From positions 18,034-82,033 of the IMG/VR virus record IMGVR_UViG_3300046534_001250: a stretch of 64,000 nucleotides of DNA; one strand, 5' to 3'. The translations under genes were made by a program, and so were the position numbers. The notes beneath the pieces are model-generated. The model was not told where the DNA came from and made no database searches. It was given only the letters and a program-made list of their open reading frames with translations. This DNA is from a virus. Shown in pieces: positions 40,343 through 49,989 of this stretch (positions within the stretch are counted from its first letter, which is position 1; each line of letters starts with the position of its first letter).

Positions 40343-42401
40343 CGCGCTTGACCTTCAATAGGTAAGAGGTGATAACGGGAGAGACATATCCGTTTGAAGT
40401 CTCTGCTCTCATCATCATAACAGTTTTAAGTCTTGCTTTCATACCCTGCAGGGAAGGATCAAAAACAATACGTCCATTACGCAATGTCACAAGGCCTTTA
40501 GGCTCAAGGTCTTGAACGCTCTTAGGCAGATACTGTATGCGATACAAGCTATCGTATTGAGGACTAGCCACCTTGATTCGGAACGTACCAGCGAGGGTCT
40601 TACGGAAGTTTCTCCGCAAAGTCATAGTGGCAGGCACTTCGGTAAGCCAGGTACTACCGTCATCTAGTGAGAAGGAGTAGTCTTGCCCAAGGACTAAAAG
40701 AGTGTCGCCCAAGTAGACGCTGAACGGATCGTTAGCCAGCTCTTTGATATACCCAAAAGGCGTTGGGGCAAACTCAACCAGCTCTCCAGAGCCAACATAA
40801 TCCAAGGCTTTAACCGTGAAAGCATCAACAATAACCCAGTTAGAAGACTTGATATTAAAACTATCATCATCACCTGGCGCACTTATAACCAAGGTGTTAG
40901 ACACATCAGTAAAGCCATGCTCGGTAACAAATACAATCTGCAGTCCACCAGCAATGTATTCAGCAGTAGCTATTTTGACTTTCTCTGCCATGTATAGCAC
41001 GTCAGGGAAGAGCTTACATCTTCCGACTTGACCCACTAAGGGAAGGTGTTCTATCTGTACTGGCAACGAGTCTGGAATCGGAATCAAAGCCTTCAGCGCC
41101 AAGTCCGTACCATCGTAGATTTCAACTCCATAGTAGGTCTCGTTAGAAGCCTGACTATCGGGAAGATTAATGTGCGTACCATCTTTATCTACAGTGATAG
41201 AGATAGACTCTACAGCAGTAGTGTGGGCAAGAGCCTGTAGCTTGTCGATATTGATTGCTGGGCTTTCAAAAAGCCCCAGCCCCCTATAAAGACGCAGACC
41301 TAATTCGATCGTTTCGATCGAGAAGTCATATATTTTCGCAGGAATAGATACTGTGTTTTCAGGTACAAGTTGAGACCAACCCAATCCGGATACGACGTCA
41401 TTGAGCTTACGAGCATTAAGATCATCAAAGCGTACAACTTCGCTAGAGACGGGAGCAAACTGTACAAGCTTAACCTTGAGCTGCCGAGTCCTTACCGGTT
41501 CAAACAATAACGTCAAGTACAGGTCTGCGTCAATTTCAGTAGTAGTCAGTAATACTTCTTCTCCAGCGTTGTTGATGTACGACACGCTTTCCACACACAC
41601 GGGAGAAGCGCCAATAGGTTTAATCTTTAAACTATTAAGCTCTTGCGGAACCGTCATCTCAAACAGCAACGTACAGTAAACCGGCTTGTGCAAGTACCTT
41701 TTGCTAGTATTGTCTGAGTGTCGCTTGGCTATAACATATCTAAAAGACTCGCCTTCGCGCAACACGCTATTGGGATCTCCATTCACCAGTGGTAAATGAG
41801 TGCTTCCAACATTAGTTTCTTCAGCTACAAGTACTACCTTTGAGACCAGTAGCGGTTCGGTGCGCAACACAGGCAACGTGATCCCTGCAGCAGGGATAAG
41901 AGAAGCAATGTCTTCGGGCAATAACGTTCGTCCGGTTTTGAAATCTACACGCCATTCGCAATCAGCCCACTCGGTAGGAAGATCTTGAGGCCTACTCCAG
42001 CGATTAAGCTGTGCATAATTAAAGCCAGACTGATATGATACTTCATCTTCTGTCAGCATACTGCCTAGAGAGTGCACATCGGTTTGCAACTCAGATAGTA
42101 ACGCAGAGTTTCTATCACGGAAGTTAGAGATATCGTGATTAAGTACACGAATTGTTTCAGCCAAGCGGCCTATCGAGAACTTAGAGTCCTTTAAATACAC
42201 AGACTGTATGCCACTGCTGCTAATAGAACCAGGAAGCAACTGCGGGTAATCTACAACCCTATTCTCTTTGAGGTATTTACGAGCAAGAGAATCTATAGCA
42301 GACTCGCTAAGCTCAAGATGATCAACATCCGACACACGACGTCGAGCCGCTCTTCTAAGCGGCTCGTCCTGGTCGAACTTTTTTATTAGATTCAAAGGCA
42401 T
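40332..42401 (-). CDS. Large virion structural protein (689 aa), paralogue 1
   Basis: The helical N-terminus (LAETIRVLNHDISNFRDRNSALLSELQTD) is followed by a beta-sandwich region (KPVYCTLLFEMTVPQELNSLKIKPIGASPV) and several beta domains, in the same order as the two following genes. The start MPLNLIKKFDQDEP overlaps the previous stop by one base. No enzymatic motif is seen. It is assigned as structural from operon position and composition. Confidence 0.6.
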   Translation of the reverse strand: MPLNLIKKFDQDEPLRRAARRRVSDVDHLELSESAIDSLARKYLKENRVVDYPQLLPGSISSSGIQSVYLKDSKFSIGRLAETIRVLNHDISNFRDRNSALLSELQTDVHSLGSMLTEDEVSYQSGFNYAQLNRWSRPQDLPTEWADCEWRVDFKTGRTLLPEDIASLIPAAGITLPVLRTEPLLVSKVVLVAEETNVGSTHLPLVNGDPNSVLREGESFRYVIAKRHSDNTSKRYLHKPVYCTLLFEMTVPQELNSLKIKPIGASPVCVESVSYINNAGEEVLLTTTEIDADLYLTLLFEPVRTRQLKVKLVQFAPVSSEVVRFDDLNARKLNDVVSGLGWSQLVPENTVSIPAKIYDFSIETIELGLRLYRGLGLFESPAINIDKLQALAHTTAVESISITVDKDGTHINLPDSQASNETYYGVEIYDGTDLALKALIPIPDSLPVQIEHLPLVGQVGRCKLFPDVLYMAEKVKIATAEYIAGGLQIVFVTEHGFTDVSNTLVISAPGDDDSFNIKSSNWVIVDAFTVKALDYVGSGELVEFAPTPFGYIKELANDPFSVYLGDTLLVLGQDYSFSLDDGSTWLTEVPATMTLRRNFRKTLAGTFRIKVASPQYDSLYRIQYLPKSVQDLEPKGLVTLRNGRIVFDPSLQGMKARLKTVMMMRAETSNGYVSPVITSYLLKVKRDES

Positions 42402-42871
42402 TATTCAACTCTCAGGTTCACAAAGAAGCGCCGAGCACTAACAACTGGCGGTGTTTCAAACCTGACTGTAACATTTGTACTGGCACCAGCAGCCAGATCA
42501 ATCAAAGGAATCTTAGTCCGGAGAATAGCGCCTTGAGCCCTAGTGACATAACCAGTCCAGGCACCACTGTTGTTAGTGAGGGTCAAATACACACCTCCGC
42601 TAGCTTCAGCACCGTCTGCAACGCGTTGGCCCCACTCAAGCAAGTCATTGTAGTCAGTTGCTGGAGGAAAGGCAGCAGGGTTATCTACGTCGCCTACATT
42701 GGAGGCAGGAGCCAGATAGATACCAAGACCTGTTAAGGCGTCTTCGCCGTTATTCTTTATAGTGATTTCGATGTCACCACTAGGAGCAGGCGCATCAGAC
42801 TTAACAACCAATGGGTCATAGATGATATCGCCCGAGAGAACACCGGTAAATTGCAAATCATTAATTGACAT
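42401..42871 (-). CDS. Small beta-sandwich structural protein (156 aa)
   Basis: The sequence reads like an immunoglobulin or fibronectin-like sandwich (SGDIEITIKNNGEDALTGLGIYLAPA, then LAAGASTNVTVRFETPPVVSARRFFVNLRVE). No family is assigned. One-base TAATG overlaps with both neighbours place it firmly in the tail operon. Confidence 0.6.
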   Translation of the reverse strand: MSINDLQFTGVLSGDIIYDPLVVKSDAPAPSGDIEITIKNNGEDALTGLGIYLAPASNVGDVDNPAAFPPATDYNDLLEWGQRVADGAEASGGVYLTLTNNSGAWTGYVTRAQGAILRTKIPLIDLAAGASTNVTVRFETPPVVSARRFFVNLRVE

Positions 42872-44961
42872 TAAAGCACCTTGATAGAAACAGAATTAGG
42901 GATGGGAAACTCTTGCCCATCTTCCACTAAGGCGATACCGTAATGATAAACCTGAGTAGTAACAGCAGTAGCATCAGTATAACTTATATCGCCATCAGTT
43001 GGGGATGCGACAACATGCAGCGACACCCAAGTTCCTTGCAGACTATCCTTCCTGTAGATGATAAGGCTGTCAACTGGACCTTCATAAGTCCATGACAAAT
43101 CAACTTCGCCAGTAAGAACTGAAGTAGCAGACAGCTGAGTGGCAGGATAAACCCAACGAATAACAGGATACACACTTGCATCTAAGTGTCTAAGCAAACG
43201 CTCTTCGGCCTGAACCTTGGTGAGTACTCCACCGTAATCTTCAAGCAGAGATAGCTGCGCCTCAATAATGAACGCCTTGTTTCTAGGTGCAATCATTCCG
43301 TCTTCATGGCCAGCCAGATAGCTTTGCTGAATACGAGGGTTGCGAAGCAAAACAGCATCATTGACAGGTCGGGCACCTTGTTTGCGAACACCAACTACAA
43401 AGTAATCATCGCCAACTGGCTGTTCTGTTACTACTACTTCTGACAGGATAAGATAAGCATTTAAGTTATCGTACCCAGCAGCATAAAGCCCAAGGAAAGT
43501 ATTAGTATTATCCACAGCAGAGTAAAGAGTACCAATCGCGGTACCGTAGTTATAAGCTCCAAGTCCATCAGTCATCTGAAGGTTTGGATGTGTGGCCCCA
43601 ACGCCTTGTGAGCACTCTAGAATTTCGCCGTTGCTTCCTACAATAAGATAATGCAACGCATCATCACCGGCAGATACGTCAGGAACCACGTAGAATACTA
43701 CAAGCTTGTCAGCTACCCGAGGGTTCAAGCCGGGGTTGAGGTCAAGCTTAGTGACTTCGAAGTCTACAGTGTTATAATAGGCCTGGACATCGACTGTCCA
43801 ACTAGGATCAAGGTCGAACGCAAGATGAATAAAGCCACCTGGATTATCCCAAGAAGCGATTGCATCCGAGTTCCACTTCACATCTGTGTCCGAGAACCTA
43901 AGTCCGCTTAGCGCGCCATTAGTAGTAAAGGCAAACAGCAGGTTGCCATTATGATCCTTTACAAAAACAGAGGCATGTAGTCCGTCGTCTGGGTGTACTC
44001 CAAGATGAGGACGTATGGTCTTGAGCACATTGCGGGTTACAAACCACGTTTCACTATTGTTCGAATAGATGTAGGGCTTATAGGGGGCAAATGGCTGGGT
44101 ATCATATTCGGGTAGCGAGTACGACCTCTGGGAACCGTTTACCAACCCATTCACGATAGCAACATTGGTACGGAGGTACCAAGGATTATCAGCTTCTCGC
44201 ACAGCAGGAATAACTGGGCGTAGCTGACTACGATCCATAGGCTTCCTCCACCAACGCGAACCGTAGCTCATGTAGAAGGTAAACCCGCTAGAATTCCGAG
44301 ACTTACTATAAGTCGGAGAGCTATCGTAAAGGCGACCAGTGTCAGGGTCAATATCACGCCAGCCAGCTTCTGGAGCTGCTGGCTCTGCATTTAATAGCGT
44401 GTTTGTGGATACACCAGCTGAATCTTCTGACTGAATAAAGTAAAGCGCGTAAGCACCAGTCTTGGAATTGAAGTAATTCCGGTAGTTGGTAAAGACCCTG
44501 CCGGCTTCGTAGTCAAACGAAATACCTTCCTGATGTTGATCATAACCATCAGAGCGCTGAATACTTAACGAAGCCCGAACAGTATTCTCAGGCAAACGAT
44601 GCATGTAGTAAAGCGGAACCTCAGACCCGTCAGAACCAAGAACAGTACGATCAGTAATCAAGACTTTGTCATACTGGCTGCTAAAGCTTCGAGTAACGCT
44701 AACGCTTTCCTGCGAACCGCTATCCGTCATACGAGGAGCATTAGCTGCGACACCGTAGCTCTTGTCAACAATCTGCAGATTACGTTCTGGGCTAAGAGGC
44801 AGGAATTCTATATAGTCCAGGGCAATAGCATTAGCCTTCACATCACGCTTGTACCTAAAGTGTTCTACTCTGTTCTGAACATAGTCTTCCATTGAGACAA
44901 GGAGTGTCTTCGGCGTAGCACTAGCGCCACCATCAGCAATAAGTTCAAGAGTAATAGACAT
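42871..44961 (-). CDS. Large virion structural protein with C-terminal fibronectin-like domain
   Basis: This 696-residue, beta-rich protein is rich in Tyr, Trp and Asn. The last ~90 residues (GEVDLSWTYEGPVDSLIIYRKD and HYGIALVEDGQEFPIPNSVSIKVL) look like a fibronectin type III fold. The middle contains several strands with aromatic residues (YYMHRLPENTVRASLSIQR) that could form carbohydrate-contacting sandwiches. There are no catalytic residues to point to. It is probably a baseplate/fibre component. Confidence 0.6.
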   Translation of the reverse strand: MSITLELIADGGASATPKTLLVSMEDYVQNRVEHFRYKRDVKANAIALDYIEFLPLSPERNLQIVDKSYGVAANAPRMTDSGSQESVSVTRSFSSQYDKVLITDRTVLGSDGSEVPLYYMHRLPENTVRASLSIQRSDGYDQHQEGISFDYEAGRVFTNYRNYFNSKTGAYALYFIQSEDSAGVSTNTLLNAEPAAPEAGWRDIDPDTGRLYDSSPTYSKSRNSSGFTFYMSYGSRWWRKPMDRSQLRPVIPAVREADNPWYLRTNVAIVNGLVNGSQRSYSLPEYDTQPFAPYKPYIYSNNSETWFVTRNVLKTIRPHLGVHPDDGLHASVFVKDHNGNLLFAFTTNGALSGLRFSDTDVKWNSDAIASWDNPGGFIHLAFDLDPSWTVDVQAYYNTVDFEVTKLDLNPGLNPRVADKLVVFYVVPDVSAGDDALHYLIVGSNGEILECSQGVGATHPNLQMTDGLGAYNYGTAIGTLYSAVDNTNTFLGLYAAGYDNLNAYLILSEVVVTEQPVGDDYFVVGVRKQGARPVNDAVLLRNPRIQQSYLAGHEDGMIAPRNKAFIIEAQLSLLEDYGGVLTKVQAEERLLRHLDASVYPVIRWVYPATQLSATSVLTGEVDLSWTYEGPVDSLIIYRKDSLQGTWVSLHVVASPTDGDISYTDATAVTTQVYHYGIALVEDGQEFPIPNSVSIKVL

Positions 44962-46721
44962 TATTGGTACTGTACCGTAAGGCGGTAGCCGACATTGGCC
45001 ACATGCCAGCCGGTGGTTGCTTCGGCGAAAACATCAATCGTATCTGTCAATGTATTAAGATACGCACGCAACTCACCTACGTTAAGTCCGGCGCTATTAG
45101 AGGTGACAATCGGAACCCATATATCCCCACCTTGATTTAACATCAGGTTAAAGCCAAGAATAGTGTGTCCGCTATATCTTGAAACATCAATCCCGTCAGT
45201 TCCTCCAGATAAATCTAGACCACTAGCCACCGCACCTTTGATTATAACTCCAAACTTTACACCACCTTGAGTGGCTACAGCCTCAGCGCCTTTTACACCA
45301 TCCTCAGGATAGATTGCTCCATGGAACTGATGGCCTGTACCACTGGTAGGAGCCGTATATATCAACCGGTTATTAACATCTTTGACAATCCTGCCGCTAG
45401 CAGCGGTATTATCAGGATCTCCAAAGACCACCTCTACGGTAGCAGTAGTCAATGGAGCCGCAGGAGATAAGACACTGCCTGCAGCTTGTCCAGCATAGCC
45501 GAGTACAAGGTCACCGCGCATTACATTGCTGTCATTAACACTCTCATCAACTCCAGTTAGCCAGCCATCTCGATGCAGGTACTGAGGTGCAAAGTTGCTA
45601 GGATTACTTGACGGTCCAAACGCTCCAGAAGCTCCTGGATATGAAAGCATACCTACAAGGTTTGCTACGTCATAGAAAGGCCCACCCCAACTGCGAGGAC
45701 TAGGCTCCAACAGCTTACGACGAAGGTCATCGATGCTGCTGGTAATATCAGTGCCTACAGTAGCAATATAAAACACATCACCACGAAGTATCTCGGCAGA
45801 CAGATCAAGGTTGCCTACCTCTACGATAGTAGGAGTATTGTAATAATACTGACCCAAGTCATAGGTCTCGCCAGTGGTGTAATTCTTAAGATATAAGAAG
45901 CCATCAGGCAACCGATCTCCAGAGATAAAATTATCTATAAGTACACTAGGCAACTGAAGCTGAATGTTCTTGTTCGGGTCTTCATCTCCGAGCAGAGTAT
46001 CGGCTCCATCGTTTGTCCACTGCGCATGTGTAGCAACAGGAAGCGTAATCGGATATCTGCCAGCCCCGGTTAAGGTACTCAGCACAACACCAAGTCCGGC
46101 AGCTTCTAACTGGTTTCTATCGGGAAGGGTATTAAATCCAGAACCAGGATAGGAGGTCCCGTCAGCCCACGTACTTGGATCCGTATTGTACGTGATTGTC
46201 CCACCAGGAGTAACCTCGACGCAATAGACCTTTCCTTCGGCAGTCATAAACCAGTCGCCATCTGCATCCAAGTCAGAAACAGTAGCAACTTGTGTAGTGA
46301 AGACTGTGCCTGTTCCCGCGAACACAACAGCAATATCAGAAGGTGGATACTTAGTCTGGAACTCGTGAACATTCGCCGGGATTATATCCTCTACTGGAAC
46401 AACTCCATATGAAAGCGAATGTGGATTCAAGTTGCCAGCCGGCCCAATGAGCCGGGCAAGGCTAGTAATATCCAGTGACCTTTGGCCGCCGATTGCAGCA
46501 CCAGTAGCTAGGTTTGACCCATACGTTGGAGACAACCGAGTAAGCCTGGTTTCAGAATACGGATAGTTCTCGTCCCACAGGTCACCAACTGCTCGCTCTA
46601 CCTTATCTAGAGCGTTGATGAGTTGGGAAGTAATAGAAGAGAGCTTGTTTGCGCTTGGGGTTTCGCCGTCAACGAAATTTATATCTACGCTAATCCCTTT
46701 CTTTAGTTTATCATCAGCCAT
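44961..46721 (-). CDS. Virion structural protein (586 aa)
   Basis: The N-terminal ~50 residues resemble a helical attachment segment (SANKLSSITSQLINALDKVERAVGDLWDENY). The rest is beta- and glycine-rich (SDIAVVFAGTGTVFTTQVATVSDLDADGDWFM, ASGRIVKDVNNRLIYTAPTSGTG). The helix-then-beta layout is common in baseplate-attached fibre proteins. No recognised domain. It overlaps neighbours by one base. Confidence 0.6.
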   Translation of the reverse strand: MADDKLKKGISVDINFVDGETPSANKLSSITSQLINALDKVERAVGDLWDENYPYSETRLTRLSPTYGSNLATGAAIGGQRSLDITSLARLIGPAGNLNPHSLSYGVVPVEDIIPANVHEFQTKYPPSDIAVVFAGTGTVFTTQVATVSDLDADGDWFMTAEGKVYCVEVTPGGTITYNTDPSTWADGTSYPGSGFNTLPDRNQLEAAGLGVVLSTLTGAGRYPITLPVATHAQWTNDGADTLLGDEDPNKNIQLQLPSVLIDNFISGDRLPDGFLYLKNYTTGETYDLGQYYYNTPTIVEVGNLDLSAEILRGDVFYIATVGTDITSSIDDLRRKLLEPSPRSWGGPFYDVANLVGMLSYPGASGAFGPSSNPSNFAPQYLHRDGWLTGVDESVNDSNVMRGDLVLGYAGQAAGSVLSPAAPLTTATVEVVFGDPDNTAASGRIVKDVNNRLIYTAPTSGTGHQFHGAIYPEDGVKGAEAVATQGGVKFGVIIKGAVASGLDLSGGTDGIDVSRYSGHTILGFNLMLNQGGDIWVPIVTSNSAGLNVGELRAYLNTLTDTIDVFAEATTGWHVANVGYRLTVQYQ

Positions 46722-49114
46722 TACGAGAACACTCCGGTGAAGCTGAACTGGGCTATGCCAGTAGCTGCGGGATTAATTGTCAAGAAGTTTGCGCCACCTA
46801 CACCAGCACCTACGTTGTAATCTTGAGTTACCAAGGTAAAACCCCTTGGGATTGGAAGAACGCCTGTTGTATCGACGCCTGTAAGATAAGCAGGGAGTTG
46901 CAATTGTAAACGCAACTTGTTGGACACAATCATTCTACCAGAGAAAGGATCTCTGCCATAGGCTTCAAACTTACTCTCTGATGGAACGATCACCTTGTAC
47001 CCACCAAGATTAGAAGATGAATCAAAAGGAGCTGGAACGGCTAAGGTTCTTCCAGTGAAGATAAGCTTGTTTCCAACAATACTATCTGGACGGAGAGGCG
47101 TCCAGGCCCCAGCCGTAAGAGGTTCGGTGATTGGATGGTTAACGTCAGTGCTCCACTCGTATAGGATTACGCCGACTCCATTCTTAGCAATCGGGTCCCA
47201 AGAGATAGCACCGGGAACAAACAGACGTGCTGTGCCGGTAGTAATTGTACTTGGGCCAAGGACATGGTAATCAACATGGAACTGAGTAAGGGGAGTAGCT
47301 CCTCCAGTCACTTCGCTGGCTCTTAAAATCGTAGCCGTGTATTGGACGCCAGCATTATCAGTCCAGATAATAGTTCCACCAACATACTTCTCGCTATAAG
47401 GAGTATGTACTCTGACCCAGCCATTACCGTAGGGAGCAACTGCGCTATCACTACTATCTGGTTCGACAGTTACGCCAACCGTACCAGTAAGGGGGTCATG
47501 TTTGAGAATCTGATACACCCAAACATCTCCAATTACAGTGCCCGTAGGGATGTTTCCAAGAGTCATCTCAGTGTCGCCAGCGTTATGAACAACAGATAGA
47601 ACCTCTACAAACAGATCATCGTTAGTAATAGGTGCATTAAAGAAACCACTAAACCTGCCACTGCTATTGCTTACTCCGCCAATCTCTGTCTGTCTGTTTC
47701 CAATGTAACCAGGACCAGAGAGTTTACGGATGTTTAATTCAACTCCAGCAACCGGGTTCTCAGCATAGTCGTAGCCAGTAGCAACTAAGCGAGCAGTATC
47801 GGTGCCGTAGTACACGGGGCCATAAAGGTTCCCGCCAATTAACTCCCTGTCGGTAGACAGTACAATACTACTAAGGTTCAAATCAGTAGGAGTAATCTGG
47901 ACAATCTGATTGGTATCCGCAAACACAGTAGGCTCTAATTTAAGCCAAGGGTATGAATTAGCCGAACGACTAATCGAGTTTGTAACTTCATACTCTACGC
48001 GAGGCACAGCAGTGTATCGGATATAGACCGTGCCTACAGCACTGGCGCCGTGTTGAAGATCCTCAATAGACACTCCAGCTATATGAACTGCCGCAGTACT
48101 GCCGTCATACCCTCTGGTCAAATCAATAAACCCAGTAGAGCTTTTACCGCCATAGAGAATTATTTCAGTACCAAGAGTAATGATGCCTGTAGGCGGATAA
48201 CTAGCCAGGGCTTCGTCGACATATACAGTTAGTTCCGTAGCAACGTCACTTATCGCGGCCTTAAGAACTAAGTCTGGCGCACTGTACCCACCAGTTTGAA
48301 TGACCCCAAGGTCATTGTTCAAAGAGCAATGAGCTTCAACGGCTTCGCTAGTATTAAGATTTGTTTCCAAACTAAGGTCAGACCATACTCCAGCGTTAGT
48401 CTTTCTCTTGACGGCAACAGTAGCTGGGTCTACGGGGAAGAATTCTAAGAATATGTTCTGCCCACTAGTATGGACTACGTGCTCTTCCCACTCAGCCTCC
48501 ACCGTAGCCGTGTCGGTCGTATTGTATCCAACGACCTGAACTGCAGTTGGGTCAATAAGCAGGTCGCTAGCATCAATCATCATCTGGGGTACGTAGCTGG
48601 TGCTCCAAGCACCGACATGATCAACTTCAAGGTAAGTAAACTTCTCGGCTTCTGAAGTTCTCTTAAAGATTTTAGCAGTAACAGAATCGTGCCTAACGTT
48701 AGAAACTAAATGCACAGAGAATCTAACACCGCTCAATGTCGCAACTACAACCCTAGTTGTAACAGCCCAGTCAGAATACAAAGCTCGTTCATCCCAGTGG
48801 GCAGAAAAGGTACCAGTCCGATAAACCGGTACACTGTCTAGGAGTTTGACAACGTTCTTGTTGTTCCATCCAAGCAAGTCAATACCTGAAGTTACGCCGC
48901 TAACCCAATCAGTCTTCTGGGTACCATCAAGTAGTCCAGATATATGTCCACCAAGAAATTCAAGATAAGCTGTGTTCTCAACCACGTTGCTAGACAAGCG
49001 TTTGAAGTCATACCTAAAACCAGTGCCTCCAGCTTCAACCCCTATTAAGGTTTGAGTCTTACTGGACCTAGTCACTTCAGTAGATAAAGGTATTGTAGTA
49101 CTTCCGTATGCCAT
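46721..49114 (-). CDS. Large virion structural protein with Ig-like domains (797 aa)
   Basis: The ATG at 49114 is chosen because it shares a base with the preceding stop (TAATG); the in-frame start at 49126 adds MGQI. The beta-rich protein includes a bacterial-Ig-like segment (ARLVATGYDYAENPVAGVELNIRKLSGPGYIG) and a following NSSGRFSGFFNAPITNDD stretch, typical of surface-exposed sandwich domains. No enzymatic motif. It is a probable fibre, baseplate or adhesin component. Confidence 0.6.
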   Translation of the reverse strand: MAYGSTTIPLSTEVTRSSKTQTLIGVEAGGTGFRYDFKRLSSNVVENTAYLEFLGGHISGLLDGTQKTDWVSGVTSGIDLLGWNNKNVVKLLDSVPVYRTGTFSAHWDERALYSDWAVTTRVVVATLSGVRFSVHLVSNVRHDSVTAKIFKRTSEAEKFTYLEVDHVGAWSTSYVPQMMIDASDLLIDPTAVQVVGYNTTDTATVEAEWEEHVVHTSGQNIFLEFFPVDPATVAVKRKTNAGVWSDLSLETNLNTSEAVEAHCSLNNDLGVIQTGGYSAPDLVLKAAISDVATELTVYVDEALASYPPTGIITLGTEIILYGGKSSTGFIDLTRGYDGSTAAVHIAGVSIEDLQHGASAVGTVYIRYTAVPRVEYEVTNSISRSANSYPWLKLEPTVFADTNQIVQITPTDLNLSSIVLSTDRELIGGNLYGPVYYGTDTARLVATGYDYAENPVAGVELNIRKLSGPGYIGNRQTEIGGVSNSSGRFSGFFNAPITNDDLFVEVLSVVHNAGDTEMTLGNIPTGTVIGDVWVYQILKHDPLTGTVGVTVEPDSSDSAVAPYGNGWVRVHTPYSEKYVGGTIIWTDNAGVQYTATILRASEVTGGATPLTQFHVDYHVLGPSTITTGTARLFVPGAISWDPIAKNGVGVILYEWSTDVNHPITEPLTAGAWTPLRPDSIVGNKLIFTGRTLAVPAPFDSSSNLGGYKVIVPSESKFEAYGRDPFSGRMIVSNKLRLQLQLPAYLTGVDTTGVLPIPRGFTLVTQDYNVGAGVGGANFLTINPAATGIAQFSFTGVFS

Positions 49115-49989
49115 TATTTGCCCCACTGGAGAGGATGCGCTGTATACAAAGCATCCATTATCTCAGTTCCTTCAGAGTTAAGTCTCAATGGGCGATAGAC
49201 ACCATCGGTATCGAGCATCAAGTCCTTATGGATATAATCAATATCATCATCATTGCAAGGGTAAGCTCTCACTAGTTGCCAATTAACAGCATGGGGGAAC
49301 TCGGCGTACACGTAAGATATTACACCTCGCTGATGAAGATGCGTGATTAAAACACCTTGGTCATTATCTAGATGCCAATCACCATCTACTGCAACAGCTC
49401 CTGAGGTTGCCTGTTCTGTAACAAACACGCCAGTACTTTCAGGCCAAAACCCTTGGATGTTTTCGTGGCCAAGATAATTGCTATGGCTCTGCGGCAGCAA
49501 CTGCCTGTTGACATGCTTCCGGTTGCTTCCGTAACGCAGGTTCTTAGAGTGCTTAGCCCCATTAGAACCGATCGCAGTACAAGAGAAGAACGAACTCGCA
49601 TCAAGAAGAGGGATGATATCGGATATAAACTTATTACCTGTTAACCGTAGCTCCAACTCGACATCAATAGTTCCAGCAACATAGTCAGAATACAAACGAA
49701 TGAAGGCAGAGGTTACAACCACTGCCGGATTATTCGCTATAACGTTGCCGTTCACGTCTCGAAGAACATCAATGGTAAAGACCGGAACCTCAAAGGCTCC
49801 AACCTTTCTATTTACAGAGCGAACAAAATCATCTTCGGAAGGACCACTTGGATCTCTGACTTCAAGTAAGATTCTCCGCCGAAAGTCAGAAAGACTCTCA
49901 TCATGCAGGCGAACAACACTCGCTCTAAGCCCCGCGTCATCAAGACCAGTAGGAACGTTAACGCTATTAACCGTGGTGTAAACACTCAT
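49114..49989 (-). CDS. Virion structural protein (291 aa), putative baseplate component
   Basis: No specific family is recognised. An N-terminal part (TGLDDAGLRASVVRLHDESLSDFRRRILLEVRDP) is helical and charged, followed by beta strands and a histidine-rich middle (HSKNLRYGSNRKHVNRQLLPQSHSNYLGHENIQG). One-base overlaps join it to genes on either side. Position just after the J-like gene and its neighbour suggests a baseplate-periphery role. Confidence 0.55.
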   Translation of the reverse strand: MSVYTTVNSVNVPTGLDDAGLRASVVRLHDESLSDFRRRILLEVRDPSGPSEDDFVRSVNRKVGAFEVPVFTIDVLRDVNGNVIANNPAVVVTSAFIRLYSDYVAGTIDVELELRLTGNKFISDIIPLLDASSFFSCTAIGSNGAKHSKNLRYGSNRKHVNRQLLPQSHSNYLGHENIQGFWPESTGVFVTEQATSGAVAVDGDWHLDNDQGVLITHLHQRGVISYVYAEFPHAVNWQLVRAYPCNDDDIDYIHKDLMLDTDGVYRPLRLNSEGTEIMDALYTAHPLQWGK

